From Procambarus clarkii (Eukaryota; Arthropoda; Malacostraca; Decapoda; Cambaridae): DNA of 64,000 nucleotides. Under the pieces are notes generated by a model. It did no database searches. It worked only from the letters and a program-made list of their open reading frames with translations, and was not told where the DNA came from. Position 1 is the stretch's first letter. Each line of letters opens with the position of its first letter. The stretch is from positions 37,642,710 to 37,706,709 of the forward strand of contig NC_091158.1 in assembly GCF_040958095.1 (NCBI RefSeq), given 5' to 3'. Below are positions 1 through 10,802 of this stretch, one piece after another. The position numbers and the translations under genes were made by a program.

Positions 1-99
1 GGTGGCCTGGGGTTGGAATGGGTATGGGTATGGGGTGGCCTGGGGTTGGAATGGGTATGGGTATGGGGTGGCCTGGGGTTGGGGGAAGGGTTGGTATGG
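1..99. repeat. 33-bp coding tandem repeat, about 3 copies
   Basis: Units begin at 1, 34 and 67 and each starts GGTGGCCTGGGGTTGG. The first two are identical over 33 bp and the third diverges after about 18 bp. On the minus strand the unit encodes an 11-residue Pro/Tyr/Gln motif and keeps the reading frame. The sequence is unrelated to the large 33-bp satellite further right. Confidence 0.85.
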
Positions 100-504
100 G
101 AATTGAGGATGGGGTTGGGGTTGGGGTTGTTGTAGTGACGGATGAGGTGTACCTAGGTGTTGTGGGTGCTGTGGTATTGGTGTTATGTTGGGTAGTTCCT
201 GCTGTTGGTGTGGTTGTTCATGTTCCCGTTGAACGGGTTGCTGTTCTCTACCGAGCGAAGTGGGACGTCCTGCCATACTAACTGAGGCCCCCTGTCTGCC
301 CTGCTGGCATGGCGTCGATGTTCTTTGTGGGGGAACCCAAGACGGCTCTCCCCACTCATGGGACGACTCCTCGCAAGACTCCCCACTCATGTCAATAATA
401 GTATCGCTACCTGAGCGATCCCCAGTGGTGTCGGAAGAGGTTCTATCCTCTACACTCCCATTCCCACTGGTCCCTACTGACTGGTCATTATCAGGGTTAA
501 ACAT
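1..504 (-). CDS. Q/P-rich protein N-terminus, possibly a retroelement gag; runs off the window
   Basis: An open frame of at least 168 codons reads leftwards from an ATG at 504 to the window edge without a stop. An in-frame TAG lies 12 codons upstream of the ATG, so 504 is the first usable ATG. The N-terminal 60 residues are rich in Ser, Gly, Asp and Glu. The middle is rich in Gln, Pro and His. The end is a tandem 11-residue repeat (QATPYPYPFQP) encoded by an exact 33-bp DNA repeat. I do not recognise the family. Low complexity ahead of a missing remainder, and retroelements all around on the same strand, make a gag N-terminus the best guess. A host protein cannot be excluded. No zinc knuckle, capsid or pol motif falls inside the visible part. 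Confidence 0.45.
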   Translation of the reverse strand, partial: MFNPDNDQSVGTSGNGSVEDRTSSDTTGDRSGSDTIIDMSGESCEESSHEWGEPSWVPPQRTSTPCQQGRQGASVSMAGRPTSLGREQQPVQREHEQPHQQQELPNITPIPQHPQHLGTPHPSLQQPQPQPHPQFPYQPFPQPQATPYPYPFQPQATPYPYPFQPQAT

Positions 505-3500
505 TTTCTGTGATTCCTGGTGTGCCACGTCTCTTCTAAACTACCCTTTAGTACACCCTCGACCCGGACTCACTACAACCGTGATCTTACACCAATAAAA
601 AAAAATCACAACTCTTTTTCTAAGAGAAAACTACTAAATTCCCAAAATAGGAAATACAACGATTTATCGAGAGAATCGCTGAAGTGAATCCAATGAATGA
701 GTGTCTGCCCCGCACTCGTGTCTGACCGTGAAATATCCCGCAGTTCTATTGCTGAAGCCTAAGTCCTTTACGTTAAAAAAATTAAAGAATCTAATTTATA
801 TAAAACAATTTAAATGATAACGCAACTAACGCGCAGCACTCGTGATGGATTAATAAAGAATATTTACTGTACTTGAATACTAAGCGCGCTGGAAGTGAAC
901 AGCGTGGCCACTGATGACTGATGGAGCAGGACCAGCTGCGCTGAAAAAAAAACTAAGTCCCGCGCTTTTTCGCTTAAACGCTGAAAAATCAAAATTTTTG
1001 TTCTGAAGGAAAATAACTAGTTTTACGTTAATAAACCGCTCTAGCGATTAATATAGACACCCAGGACCTATATATGCTTACCAAAATTTGAATTTTTATC
1101 AAAAACTGCGTTTTTTACTCAATTGCTGGACTCTGCCAATTTTTCTGACTCCGAGGGAAAAAATTTCTATCACCCCAAATATCACAAAACTCCTTTAATT
1201 CACAAAAATTTGGGTTTCTCGTTCCCAGATATAAATACGTTATTATTTACTACTGACGTTGTATGCAGAACAATACTGACACATCGGGCGGTTTCAACAC
1301 TCACTAATTCGATTTTTCGTCAAAATCCGAGATTTTCACCTCAAATGGACTCTGACAAAATTACGACACGATTTTCTCGAAAATTAACTAAATTCGGCAA
1401 AAATGTAATTATCACTGTTTAATGCTTATGGACAGAATTACGTCCCTTGCGCGCACTAGAGAGTAATACTGACCCCAGAATATACACGAAACATGAAAAT
1501 CAATTTCCGCCAAAAAGTCAGATTCTAGCCCAAGCTGGACTTAGAAAATTTTCCACCTACGTTTCTACTGAAAACAGAATTCTAAGTCTACAAACACAAT
1601 TTTACCGTCTTACTGGTAAAAACTAGAAAATATCATCCGCATCGACTGGAGAATCCTAATGACGCCCAGAACATACACGTGACCCACGAATACAAATTAA
1701 TTACAGTTAACGACTTTCCGACATCGACTTAGCCGAAAACTTATCCCAAAATACTTAGAAATATTCCACGGACAAATAACATTTACACGCAACTTACTAT
1801 CCCTTAAACTCCTTCACTTATCTATCGTGACCGACATATAGCCCTAAGTCCAGAGGATTAACTACACTCTAGCAACAACGCCTCTGACTTAGACTAATAG
1901 AACAGGGAATAACAAAACTTAACGTACGCACTTAGCCTAATATGCAAGAAAACGCTAAACACTTGGGAAAAATTTTAACCGGGGATTGAATTTAGGGGAA
2001 AAAATTAATCTAGAACAACGCAAATAAACTGAAATTACTTTATAAATTTAAGTATACTTAATTAAAAAAATGCACTCGACTTAATCTTATAATTGCTCCT
2101 ACCGGCTCGCCGTACCACACCTAGCCTAGGGGCCACACCCTCTAGGTTCCAACAGAGCGACACGCAGCTTTCAGCAACAATTATGACTAGGGACGACTCA
2201 ACCTCCACTAAGTGTGCGATCACTTAGTTGTTGAATCGCTGCTAGGTAGTTTACTAGTCCGTCCCTCGGAGGCCGCAACGCCCTTCACGGATTACGTTTT
2301 TCCTTAGCGTTTTGGGTCGTCTAATAACGCCCTCGGACTATCTACTGGCGTCCCACAGATATATCCGCCCCCGACAGCCCTCAAGGAACTGCTGTTGAGA
2401 GTATGGTGGCTCCCAACACCTCTGAATTAATTGCAATGGGTCGAGTATGGTACCCAGTCCAATCAACTCGGAGCGGTCTCCTTTTCAATAAATCTATTTT
2501 AACAGCCTAATCTTACTAACTAAACCTTAATCATATCAGCCCGCATGACCCAAGATTCGCCAATCCCCACTCAAACGCACTTGTGGGGCGCACTGCTAAT
2601 CCTGGCCCGCGGCTGTCTCCTTAGCATCCGCGCACGTGTTCGAACGGCTAGACGCGTGAGCCTTTCAACAATTTCAAACAAAATTGTTGAAACCACCGCT
2701 GTGCACCATTGTAACACGGGTTCGGGTCCTCTCACTTTACTTCCTTCTTTCTACTCCCTCTACCCGTATTCTTACTTTTATTTCTAAACCAAGGGACTCC
2801 AAAACTTTTAACAAAGCCAACTCCACGCCACGTGGTCCTAAGACGATTGACCGACTTAGGATTCTACACCCAGTATGACGTGACCTAAGCTCTGAACAAA
2901 ACCCTAGAGTCACCTCTGCTGCCACCACCAGACCAGTAATACAAGAGCAATGATCGAGGTCTGGATCGATCACGCTAATTAATCAACCTAGGGGCTTGAT
3001 CCCCACTATAAACGATGACCTTGAGTGTGGAATAAATTACACGGTAATGATAATTCCGATTCGATGTTAGAATCGGCGCCCAATGCAACTCTGCCTCGTG
3101 TGGACCACGTGACCAGGACAAGTATACACATAAAACACATGGAAACAATAAAATGCAAATTAATAACAAATTTAATTTATTAAAAGAAAACTAAAACAAA
3201 ATCTAAATAGGTTCACTCCCTATCACTTTAACACTCCCTACTTGACCTGAGTGGCAAATGAGACTATTTCTATACTTAACAATAGCAACTATACCTTGGG
3301 CGACCAGCTAGATGTCTTGGGGAGAGGTAAGATGTTTGACCTCTCCCAGCTGCTCCCGTATTCACACTGATTTTTTTCTTGTCTGGACTACCCCAGACAG
3401 AGTATTGTATCCTTCCGCCTCGCTTACCCAGTTACTTTAGCAAGGTTAAGTTATAACAATTATCCTCTGTTTATACTGAATTGATCCAGACTGGTTGAAT

Positions 3501-3937
3501 TATTTTACTTTAATTAGATTACACAAACATCTAACGGCAAAGCTGTTCCCGATCACAAAAATGGTTATTAAAACTTTGAGAAATATTAGACATGTCAACC
3601 CTGCTGACCTATGACCGCCGGTCACTCCGCCTCAAAAGTTAGATCTGATTCGTGACGTCACTGATGGTGACTTAAACTCAATAATTAGAATACTCTTGAT
3701 ATTGTATCCAGTACTATTATACAATACAATTTTAATGCAAAATGAATAAAGGCTAATTTTCTCTAAATTACTGAATACTATAGGATGATTCATTTACGCA
3801 GATATGAACAAAGCGTCGGTTATTTCCACCGCGAATTCCCCTGGGGGTCAGGTCACCATGCGGCTCAGCTTCCCATTCTCTTTTGTCGATAAACCACTCT
3901 GGATAATTCTTACAACAGCCTAGTTTGTTACACTGCT
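505..3937. other. AT-rich interval with no recognised gene
   Basis: About 3.4 kb with only short, unconvincing frames on either strand. The longest, about 99 codons from 1123 on the plus strand, has no recognisable motif. A perfect 7-bp inverted repeat with a 7-nt loop (CCGATTC / GAATCGG, 3056-3076) is present. The interval could be the leader or long terminal region of whatever element owns the frame at 1-504, but I see no TG...CA pair or convincing primer-binding site that proves it. Confidence 0.5.
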
Positions 3938-5070
3938 ACCATGAAGTTTCTTTGAGCAACTACGGTGCTTTACCCTTCTGCTAGGGTCCTCTCCAGCTCT
4001 CTTGGCTGCTACACCATGAAGTTTCCTCGAGCAACTATGGTGCTTCACCACCTCTACAGAAGCACGTGACACTCCTCTTCACTGCTTCTCCTCACAGCTC
4101 GAGGTCCTCTGCTCCACTACCTTGGAGTCTCATCAATTACTCCATCTGTGCTGGCTTCGAAGTTCTCAGCAACTTCTTCCCCAAAGACAAACCTGAAACC
4201 CCTCGACACTCCAATAAAAATGTTTCCCCTTTAACATATAAACAAAAATAATCACACAATATGTTTGCCTCAAACCTCTATCTGTCCTCTACATACAGTG
4301 AGAGTGGACTCCCCCGTTTTGGGCGGGTCCATAGTCCACCTCGACCGGTGGGCCTCACTCACTCCGGGAGGGGCCTTCGCCATCGGGAGCTCTCAGTCAC
4401 CTGCCAGCGCTCAGAGGGGACGGACGTCGCTCCATGTTCCTCCCTCTCCACTCTCTTATTTTAGGCTTTCTGCCTCACCAAAACATGTCTAACTTATCAA
4501 TAAGCATCGCTACTGTCGCTGGGCACACGACCAACTACAAGCAATATATATGAACTGGCTTATATCGTGCTTACCACAGATTGTCTGGTCGAGGGCGCTC
4601 CTGCCTCTGACTGAGCTTGGTCAGGGCGCTTCCGCGGCCCACAATAATGTCTCTGAGCGGCCTAATACTCTTCTCGTCGACCAGGACTTGAGACCACAAC
4701 GTTCCCAGCTCGATTCTACAGCTGGCACATCTACACACTTCTCTTCTCTTCGAGATATATCACTAGGGGTTCCCTTCTGACGGGAGCTCAAAGCAGCGCG
4801 GCTTTCCCCCTGCGATGTCTGGCCTCAAGTGAGGTCAAAGCCCTCCAGAAGCGAGCCTCACGCCTCCAGCAAAATGTCCACATCTCCTAGCAAGTCATTT
4901 ATCTGTTTTCTTCTTCACTGCCCATAATCTCAAATTGTTATTTAAAACCAGCCAACTATTTTACATCTGTGTTATCGCCTCTATATTTCCTAGACCTTCC
5001 AGTTAGGTCAGGCTTGCTGAATAACTCTCAAGGGGGAGACTCGTTTCTCCTGCAGGCTGAGATCATAACA
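3938..5070 (-). repeat. LTR (3' LTR) of a minus-strand gypsy element, copy 1
   Basis: This block is repeated almost base for base at 21514-22677. Its right edge has LTR signatures: read on the minus strand it begins TGTTATGATCTC and is immediately preceded by a purine tract and by the end of a pol frame. The left edge at about 3938 is where similarity to the second copy stops. The true other end of the LTR may be truncated here, because no matching ...CA end was found. It contains two units of an internal repeat of about 80 bp (starting ACCATGAAGTTTC), each ending in GAGCAACTAYGGTGCTT. Confidence 0.7.
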
Positions 5071-5083
5071 CTCCCCTCCCTTT
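5071..5083 (-). other. Polypurine tract next to the LTR ending at 5070
   Basis: The minus strand reads AAAGGGAGGGGAG directly before the LTR's TG. This is the usual position and composition of the plus-strand primer of an LTR retrotransposon. Confidence 0.7.
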
Positions 5084-5094
5084 ATTTTTGAGAG

Positions 5095-5166
5095 TTATTC
5101 CAGCGGCAAAGCTCGGGATAATACATCCGCCACCACACTGTCTCGTTCTTCAACCGATATACTCCC
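5095..5166 (-). pseudogene. C-terminal tail of gypsy pol (end of RNase H)
   Basis: A short minus-strand frame ends with a VADVLSRALPLE-stop tail. This matches the conserved ADALSR motif at the end of gypsy RNase H, seen intact in element A near 7270. Upstream it meets a stop within 24 codons, so only the last residues of pol survive. Its position 11 bases before the polypurine tract shows that this element, like A, has RNase H as the last pol domain. Whether it belongs to element B, which sits just to its right on the same strand, or to a third element is unresolved. B's 5' LTR shows no evident match to the LTR at 3938-5070. Confidence 0.6.
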
Positions 5167-5977
5167 TTAGGAGTCTACAATTAGTCCGTTGCTCCTTGCA
5201 ACATCTGGCTCACAACTCGCCAGAAATATGATCTTCTCACAAACGATCTGACTCCTCTGGAACCTCTTGGCTAGGCTGTCCTCCTTGGACGCCTGCACTC
5301 CATCGGTCCACTTTACTTACTGTTTCCACCCTCCGTTTCCTCGTCTTCTTCTCTTCTCGTCCAGAGTCAGACATCTGCTGTCTGTACCTCCTCTGTCGTC
5401 TTCACACTTCCATCTACTGCCATTATACTTCCGTCTCCTGTCATCATACTTCACTCCCTCGTCTTCACCGACGATCCGCCCTTTCGTCTCCTCATTTATC
5501 CGAGACCTCATCCTGTTTGACTTCCATCGAGTCCTCGGCCTTCTTCTACTCCTCCATGCTTGTATCATCATCCTCCTCTTTCCACACTTCTCACTTCTAT
5601 ACAACTCTTTTTCTCCTCCTTCAACTCTTCTTCGTTCCCTAAAAGTTTCTTCGAGCACTGTACTACACCCAACAGCACTCGACCGTACATGTCGCCTTAC
5701 CTCTCCTAGAGTGCTCGTAAGCATCTCTCCACACATACTGCCTCTTCTCCTTTCACTTTCTCGGCTACTACTCTTCTTCACTATATTTCCTCCACTTTTT
5801 CTGAGAAACATGTCAACTCCTGACATCTCAAACAACTTAACTCCACAATCCATATGCCTCTGTGCTCGTGGACCACTTGACGCTCTACTCCCGTCCTCAG
5901 TCTGTCCACATCCTTCCTCATTCCTACTCAGCACAGTTGCATTCGCCTTCCGACTCTTAATTTCAGCGGTCTGGGCT
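5167..5977 (-). pseudogene. Degenerate remainder of element B pol region, left of the A insertion
   Basis: If element A and one copy of its GGCT duplication are removed, the minus-strand frame of element B (ending ...RADLSRA at 13012) continues without a shift into this segment. The first 20-30 codons (QTAEIKSRKANATVL) align by eye with the stretch before the integrase in element A. The rest, to about 5317, is an Arg/Glu/Ser-rich open frame with no integrase, RT or RNase H motif, probably noncoding purine-rich DNA. So B lost nearly all of integrase-RT-RNase H before A landed, or a junction with the element at its left lies inside this segment. Confidence 0.5.
5974..5977. repeat. Target-site duplication of element A, left copy
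   Basis: GGCT directly before the A LTR start. The same four bases follow the other LTR at 13012-13015. Four to six bp is normal for Ty3/gypsy integrases. Confidence 0.8.
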
Positions 5978-6223
5978 TGTTGGGATCGAACTGTTGACAA
6001 CCCAACACATTTAATTTAGGTTTATTCTGAATGTTTATCCTAATGCTTCGTTGTACTACAACGGGGTACATGAATCTGAACAGGTGTCAGCCTCAGCCGG
6101 ACCTGTTGTCAGGTGCGACACACTTCGTGCTGAGGTCTGACAAAGGACAAGAAAATAAGATGGTATAAAACTTCATCATGGATATATTGTGATATATCTC
6201 TAATCACCTTATATACAATATTT

Positions 6224-6305
<82 letters not shown>

Positions 6306-6852
6306 CATTGTACACAAGTACAGTTAAATATATATATATATGTGTATAGAGAGAGAGAGAGATATTACGACCATGCTACGGTCGTCTCTTATCCGATTGA
6401 TCTTCCCACTTATAAATCATCTACTTTCCTGCAATTTGTACCGCTATCAGGAAAATCAGCGCGTTACCTCAACGCCGACCTCTAAATCTCAAAGCTGGTA
6501 TCTTCCATAACTTTCAAGAACGTCGACCATGCCTCGAGGTCCTCTTCCTTCATAAGGGTGGAGCACACTGACAGTTGGGTCCGTTGGTCACACATCCAAA
6601 CGCGACGACAGCCTGTTGACTCAATGGAGGGGAGTAGATGTCTGTCTTTCCACATGCTCCGGCCAGCACACGTTACCTCGCCCGGTGGTTCTGATTGGCT
6701 AACAGAAATTCCCGCCACCGGACGAGCCATACCGTGCTGACAGTTAACGACCTCCATGGTAGTTAACCTCGTTCTTCCTGTAATAATGAACGTATGACTT
6801 AAATAATCGTGCCTTTATGCGATGAAATAACACGATACGATATATCGTAACA
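5978..6852 (-). repeat. 3' LTR of element A
   Basis: 875 bp. On the minus strand it starts TGTTACGATATATCG and ends GATCCCAACA. It matches 12208-13011 throughout, apart from a (TA)n expansion at about 6226-6300 that accounts for the 71-bp length difference. An AATAAA polyadenylation motif lies on the minus strand at 6021-6026, close to the 3' end, with its counterpart at 12250-12255 in the other LTR. Confidence 0.93.
6226..6300. repeat. (TA)n microsatellite inside the 3' LTR of A
   Basis: About 75 bp of pure AT dinucleotide. The homologous place in the other LTR (about 12457-12470) has only a few repeats, so the array grew after insertion. Confidence 0.95.
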
Positions 6853-6865
6853 CTCCTCCCCCCTT
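6853..6865 (-). other. Polypurine tract of element A
   Basis: The minus strand reads AAGGGGGGAGGAG immediately before the 3' LTR, as expected for the plus-strand primer. Confidence 0.85.
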
Positions 6866-7253
6866 AAAAGAGTGTTATTTCGGAGCATCCACACTAATTT
6901 TCTCTACCGGATGTAGCATTATTCCTTTTTCGTCCATCCTACAAAGATTCAACTCATTCTAGTAATGACATGTCTTATCAGACATACCTTATCATTTTTG
7001 TAGACATGGTGCCGTACCTACTGACCACTGATCTTTGGCGCACAGGATCTTCTTTGCCTCCAACTGCACACAAAATCTGTTTTAACAACAAATTATCTTT
7101 AAGTATATACAAAAAATACATATGCACATTTTCTGAACACACAGCTTTGGACGGTGTGGATGATACAGAAGTACTTCCTGAAGTCTACCGTCCTTCATCA
7201 CTTCACTATTTTCTTTTCTAAAACGTTTTATTTCACACTGTCTACTGTTTTCT
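6866..7253 (-). other. Short 3' untranslated stretch of element A
   Basis: About 390 bp between the RNase H stop and the polypurine tract. No frame here looks like an env or accessory protein. Confidence 0.6.
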
Positions 7254-8249
7254 TTATACCATACTACGGGATAATGCGTCAGCCATTACGTTCTCCTTTC
7301 CTTTAATGTGTACTATATTTAAGTTATAGTCTTGTAATATTAGAGCCCACCTGGTTAGGCGTTGGTTGGTATTCTTCATTTTATTTAAAAATACGAGCGG
7401 GTTATGATCCGTGAAGACTGTAACAGGTCCTATGCCCGCTCCCACGTATACCTCAAAACGCTGTAGCGCCATCACTAAGGCTAAGATTTCCTTTTCAACG
7501 GTACTATATGCTCTTTGGTTAGGTAAAAATTTCCTAGAGAAATAGGACACTGGTTTACAAGTTCCATTTTGGTCCTGAGTCAAAACAGCGCCCGCACCTA
7601 CATCACTTGCATCGACAAAGAGGGAAAATAGCTTCTGAAAATCGGGTGAAACCAATACAGGGGCTTCTGTTAGCAATGATTTCGTTTTATTAAACGATTC
7701 TTGACAGGCTTCGTCCCACTGCCACTTCTTATGTTTCGCTAAAAGTCCTGTTAATGGTGCTGCAATGGTTGCAAAATTTCTGCAGAATTTTCTATAGTAC
7801 ACCACCATGCCTAGGTACCTGAGTAAATCTCTTCTCCCTCTAGGCACAGGGTACTTATCTATGGCTTCAACTTTTTGTCTGACAGGGGCAACCTCCCCTT
7901 GTCCTACGATGTATCCAAGATATTGCAATTTTGCTTAGCCAAATTCACTTTTTGGGAGATTAATAGTCAAATTTACCTCTTCAAATTTATCAAACAACTC
8001 TTTTAGTTGATGAAGGTGTTCTTCCGACGAGTGTGAATACACTATGATGTCATCAATATAAACTGTACAACCTACCTTCCCTTGTAGGATTTTATTCATG
8101 GCTCTCTGGAAACAACTTCCACTATTTTTCATACCGAATGGTAGTACTTTATATTGATAAAGACCGTCAGGTGTCACGAAGGCAGAGATTCTCTTGGCAC
8201 TCTCTGAGAGGGGTATCTGATAGTACCCTTTCAAAAGGTCAATTTTGAT
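7254..8249 (-). pseudogene. pol: Element A pol: RT catalytic core, thumb and RNase H
   Basis: Encodes the second half of the reverse transcriptase and RNase H. In the right part (8234-7935) LKGYYQIPL and LPFGMKNSG are typical gypsy RT motifs, and VYIDDIIVYS holds the catalytic YIDD. An in-frame TAA at 7935-7937 interrupts the frame. It then resumes with QYLGYIVG, the YYRKFCRNF motif and a 224-residue block. RNase H residues are visible at LFVDASD (first Asp), STVEKEILA (Glu) and FTDHNPL (Asp). The block ends MADALSRSMV and stop, so RNase H is the last domain. The frameshift at about 8243-8250 falls on RT motif A and removes its catalytic Asp from the upstream frame. Product, if ever made, would have copied the element RNA in cytoplasmic particles. 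Confidence 0.93.
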
Positions 8250-10405
8250 ACGAACTGGGCGTGTCCTATTTGGTCAATACAATCCTCAATTCGAGGAATT
8301 GGGAACGAATCTGCGATAGTGACCGAATTTACCTTTCTGTAATCCGTGCACAACCTATGTGTGCCATCTGGCTTTTTCACCAGTAGACAAGGTGAGCTCC
8401 AATCACTGTCGCTCAATTCTGCCAGATCGTTATCCAATAGGTATTTTACCTCACGTCTCATAATTTCTCTCTTTTCAGGATTTATTCTATATGGATGTTG
8501 CTTTATTGGTCGAGCTCCTCCTACATTTACCTCGTGCGTAATTTCGCGGTGTCGTCGCGGTACGTCAGAGAATAGTGATAGGTATTTCATGAGAATCTCT
8601 TCTATGTCCTGCCTCCTTTGATCATCTAAGTATGTCAAGTGTGCATTCATCTCTCGTAACCACTGAGAATTAGAAATTCGGGCTCCATCTGCTCTTTCTA
8701 GCATCTTATGATTTAATTCCGTAAACTCATTGGAAACTGCGCACATTACAGCAGTGTCTAGTTGCCCATCCTCATCTCTATCCCAATACCTTTTCATTAA
8801 GTTTACGTGACATATCTGGGATTTTCTCGGTCTGTCAGGCATGTATATAACGTACGTTAAATCACCAAGTTTCTTCTTGACCATATAGGGTCCACAAAAT
8901 TTTGAATCATTAACCGTCCCTCTTACAGGTAGATAGACCAATACCTTATCGCCTGCATTAAAACTTCTCTTTTTGGTACCCTTGTTGTAATATTTTGCCA
9001 TGGTCGCTTGAGATATTTTCAAATTTTCCTTCGCCAGCTTTCGCGCCCTGAACAACCTGCATTTAAACTTTTGAACATATGTTTCCAGATTATCTCTTGA
9101 ACCTTCAGATGTTAACCGATCCTTCAACATAACTATAGGACTTCTCACCGTATGCCCATATACTAATTGAAACGGTGTCATGCCTAAGGACTCAACTACT
9201 GAATCCCTGATAGCAAACATTATTGGGGCGATGGCCTCGTCCCACTGTGCCCCTTGCTCAGCACAATAAATTCGCAAAAGGCTCTTCATAGTGCCATGAA
9301 AACGTTCGATGGCCCCTTGAGATTGGGGATGATAGGGAGATGACCTAATCTGTTTCACATCCCAATCTTTTATTGTCTTACGGAACAGCTTTGATTGAAA
9401 AACACTGCCCAAATCCGATTGCAAAACCTTCGGCATTCCTACCCACGAAAAATATTGCTGTAACCTGTCAAGCAATATTCTGGAGGTTATCTTTCGCACG
9501 GGAAATGCCTCGGGAAAACGAGTCGCTGAACACATGATGGTAAATAAGTATTCGTTCCCTTTTCTTGTTCTGGGTAGGGGACCTACGCAATCCACTATTG
9601 CCCTTTCAAAAGGTTCCTCAAACGCTGGAATTTGCTTTAGTTGGGCTCTAGGAAGCGCTGGAGCAGGTTTTCCCGCTCTCTGACAGGGTAAACAAGTTCT
9701 GCAATACTTTTTTACATCTGCCGCCATACCTGGCCAATAAAAATGGTCTTGTATTTTACTAAGTGTCTTATGAACACCGAGATGTCCCGCCATTTCTAAT
9801 GCATGGGCAACTTCCAATACAGAGTTCCTATAACCTTTAGGTACCATCACTTGATCCTTTTTAACCCAGTCTTTGTCAGCTGGCGCGTGGTCTGATCGCC
9901 ATTTTCGCATCAAAACCCCGTCGTCCAGGTAATAGTAAGTGGGTGATGTGATACAAGCATTTCCTCCCTTGGCTTCCTTTATATATTCCTCAAATTCTAA
10001 TTTCTGGGCAGCTATAAATTCTGGTTTGCTTACCTTTATGTGGGATGGTAATTTTGGTCTTACTTCCACTCTCGCTGTACTTGGTGCGGCACTGTCCTCA
10101 AACAAGTCTTTTAATCCAAAATCCACCTCTTCCTCCTCCATTGTAGAAGATACGTCCATCCTTTCTGGCACATCTCTTAGTCGAGCACTCTGCACTCGGG
10201 TTACGACGCAGGCTGGATATACTTCTATTTGATCATCTTCCGAGGGATCCTCCAGAATACTGGCGAGCGTTATGTTATTACATTTTTCATCTTCCACATT
10301 GTTTTGATGTTCGTTTGGTACATCACTGCGCAGTACCTCCGGCAACACACTTGAGCCGCACAAATCGTTGCCCAAGATGACATGTACTCCAGAACGGGTA
10401 TGTCC
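8231..10405 (-). pseudogene. pol: Element A pol: integrase followed by the RT N-terminal half
   Basis: A 726-codon open frame. Positions below count from its first residue, which is not a true start. An acidic linker (1-150) precedes the zinc-binding HHCC region (H203, H210, C240, C243). The integrase core follows, with catalytic D274, D333 and E369, a D-35-E spacing. A chromodomain-less C-terminal part runs to about 540, including GDKVLVYLP near 487 and FCGPYMVKKKLGDLTYVI near 505-522. The RT begins at about 630 (HPYRINPEKRE) with SSPCLLVKKPDGTHR and DYRKVNSVT, and ends at FVSKLTF where a frameshift cuts it off. Integrase ahead of RT in one frame is direct evidence for the Gmr1-like order. 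The left end overlaps the RT/RNase H entry because the break lies between two frames. Confidence 0.94.
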
Positions 10406-10801
10406 GAGCACACTCCTAACATCACTTCATCTGTAAAGTAATCAGAGGTTAGCTTTACTGTACACACAGGTATATGCATCTCTGAATTTATACCCCGTAC
10501 CTTAATTATTTGTCCATTTATACAAGCTCTGTACTCAGGAATCAAGCTTTTCAGTATTAAGCTCTGATTCGCTCCTGTGTCACGTAATATTGTGACTTGT
10601 TGGTCAGGCTGACCCCTAATGCTCACCATACCTTTGCTAATGAAAGGGTTATATCCTTTCGTAATGGACATCTTCTCCTGGGGCAATTCCCCCTTTAAAT
10701 TTATATAAGGACTTCTGTATTTACTTACTGTGAGGGACACCACTCTTCTGCCTTGCCTACACTCTCTACTTAAGTGTCCAGGCTTGTTACATGTGTAGCA
10801 T
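10404..10801 (-). pseudogene. Element A zinc knuckle and aspartic protease
   Basis: A CCHC zinc knuckle (CYTCNKPGHLSREC, 10759-10800) is followed by a short linker and a retropepsin-like domain. The protease has LRDTGANQSL with the catalytic DTGA near 10580, then IIKVRGIN and VMLGVCSDIPV. The knuckle and protease share one frame, which differs from the main gag frame. In element B, gag, knuckle and protease are all in one frame, so the shift in A is a mutation, not evidence for programmed frameshifting. At about 10404 a one-base loss moves the continuation (GVHVILGNDL) into the integrase frame. Confidence 0.88.
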
Positions 10802-10802
10802 A

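Noticed and set aside
1-99. A link between the 33-bp repeat at the window start and the 33-bp satellite
   Set aside because: Only the length is shared; the sequences are unrelated.
3050-3090. A primer-binding site reading TGGGCGCCGATTC on the minus strand
   Set aside because: No LTR boundary or matching tRNA T-arm structure is visible. The hairpin alone is weak evidence.
5267-6019. A 250-codon plus-strand frame rich in Leu, Ser and Pro
   Set aside because: It is opposite a purine-rich minus-strand segment and crosses the A insertion boundary. Composition alone explains it.
6482-6757. A 91-codon minus-strand frame inside the 3' LTR of A, also open at 12641-12916
   Set aside because: The two LTRs are copies, so conservation is expected, and several of the differences change residues. 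No motif is recognisable.
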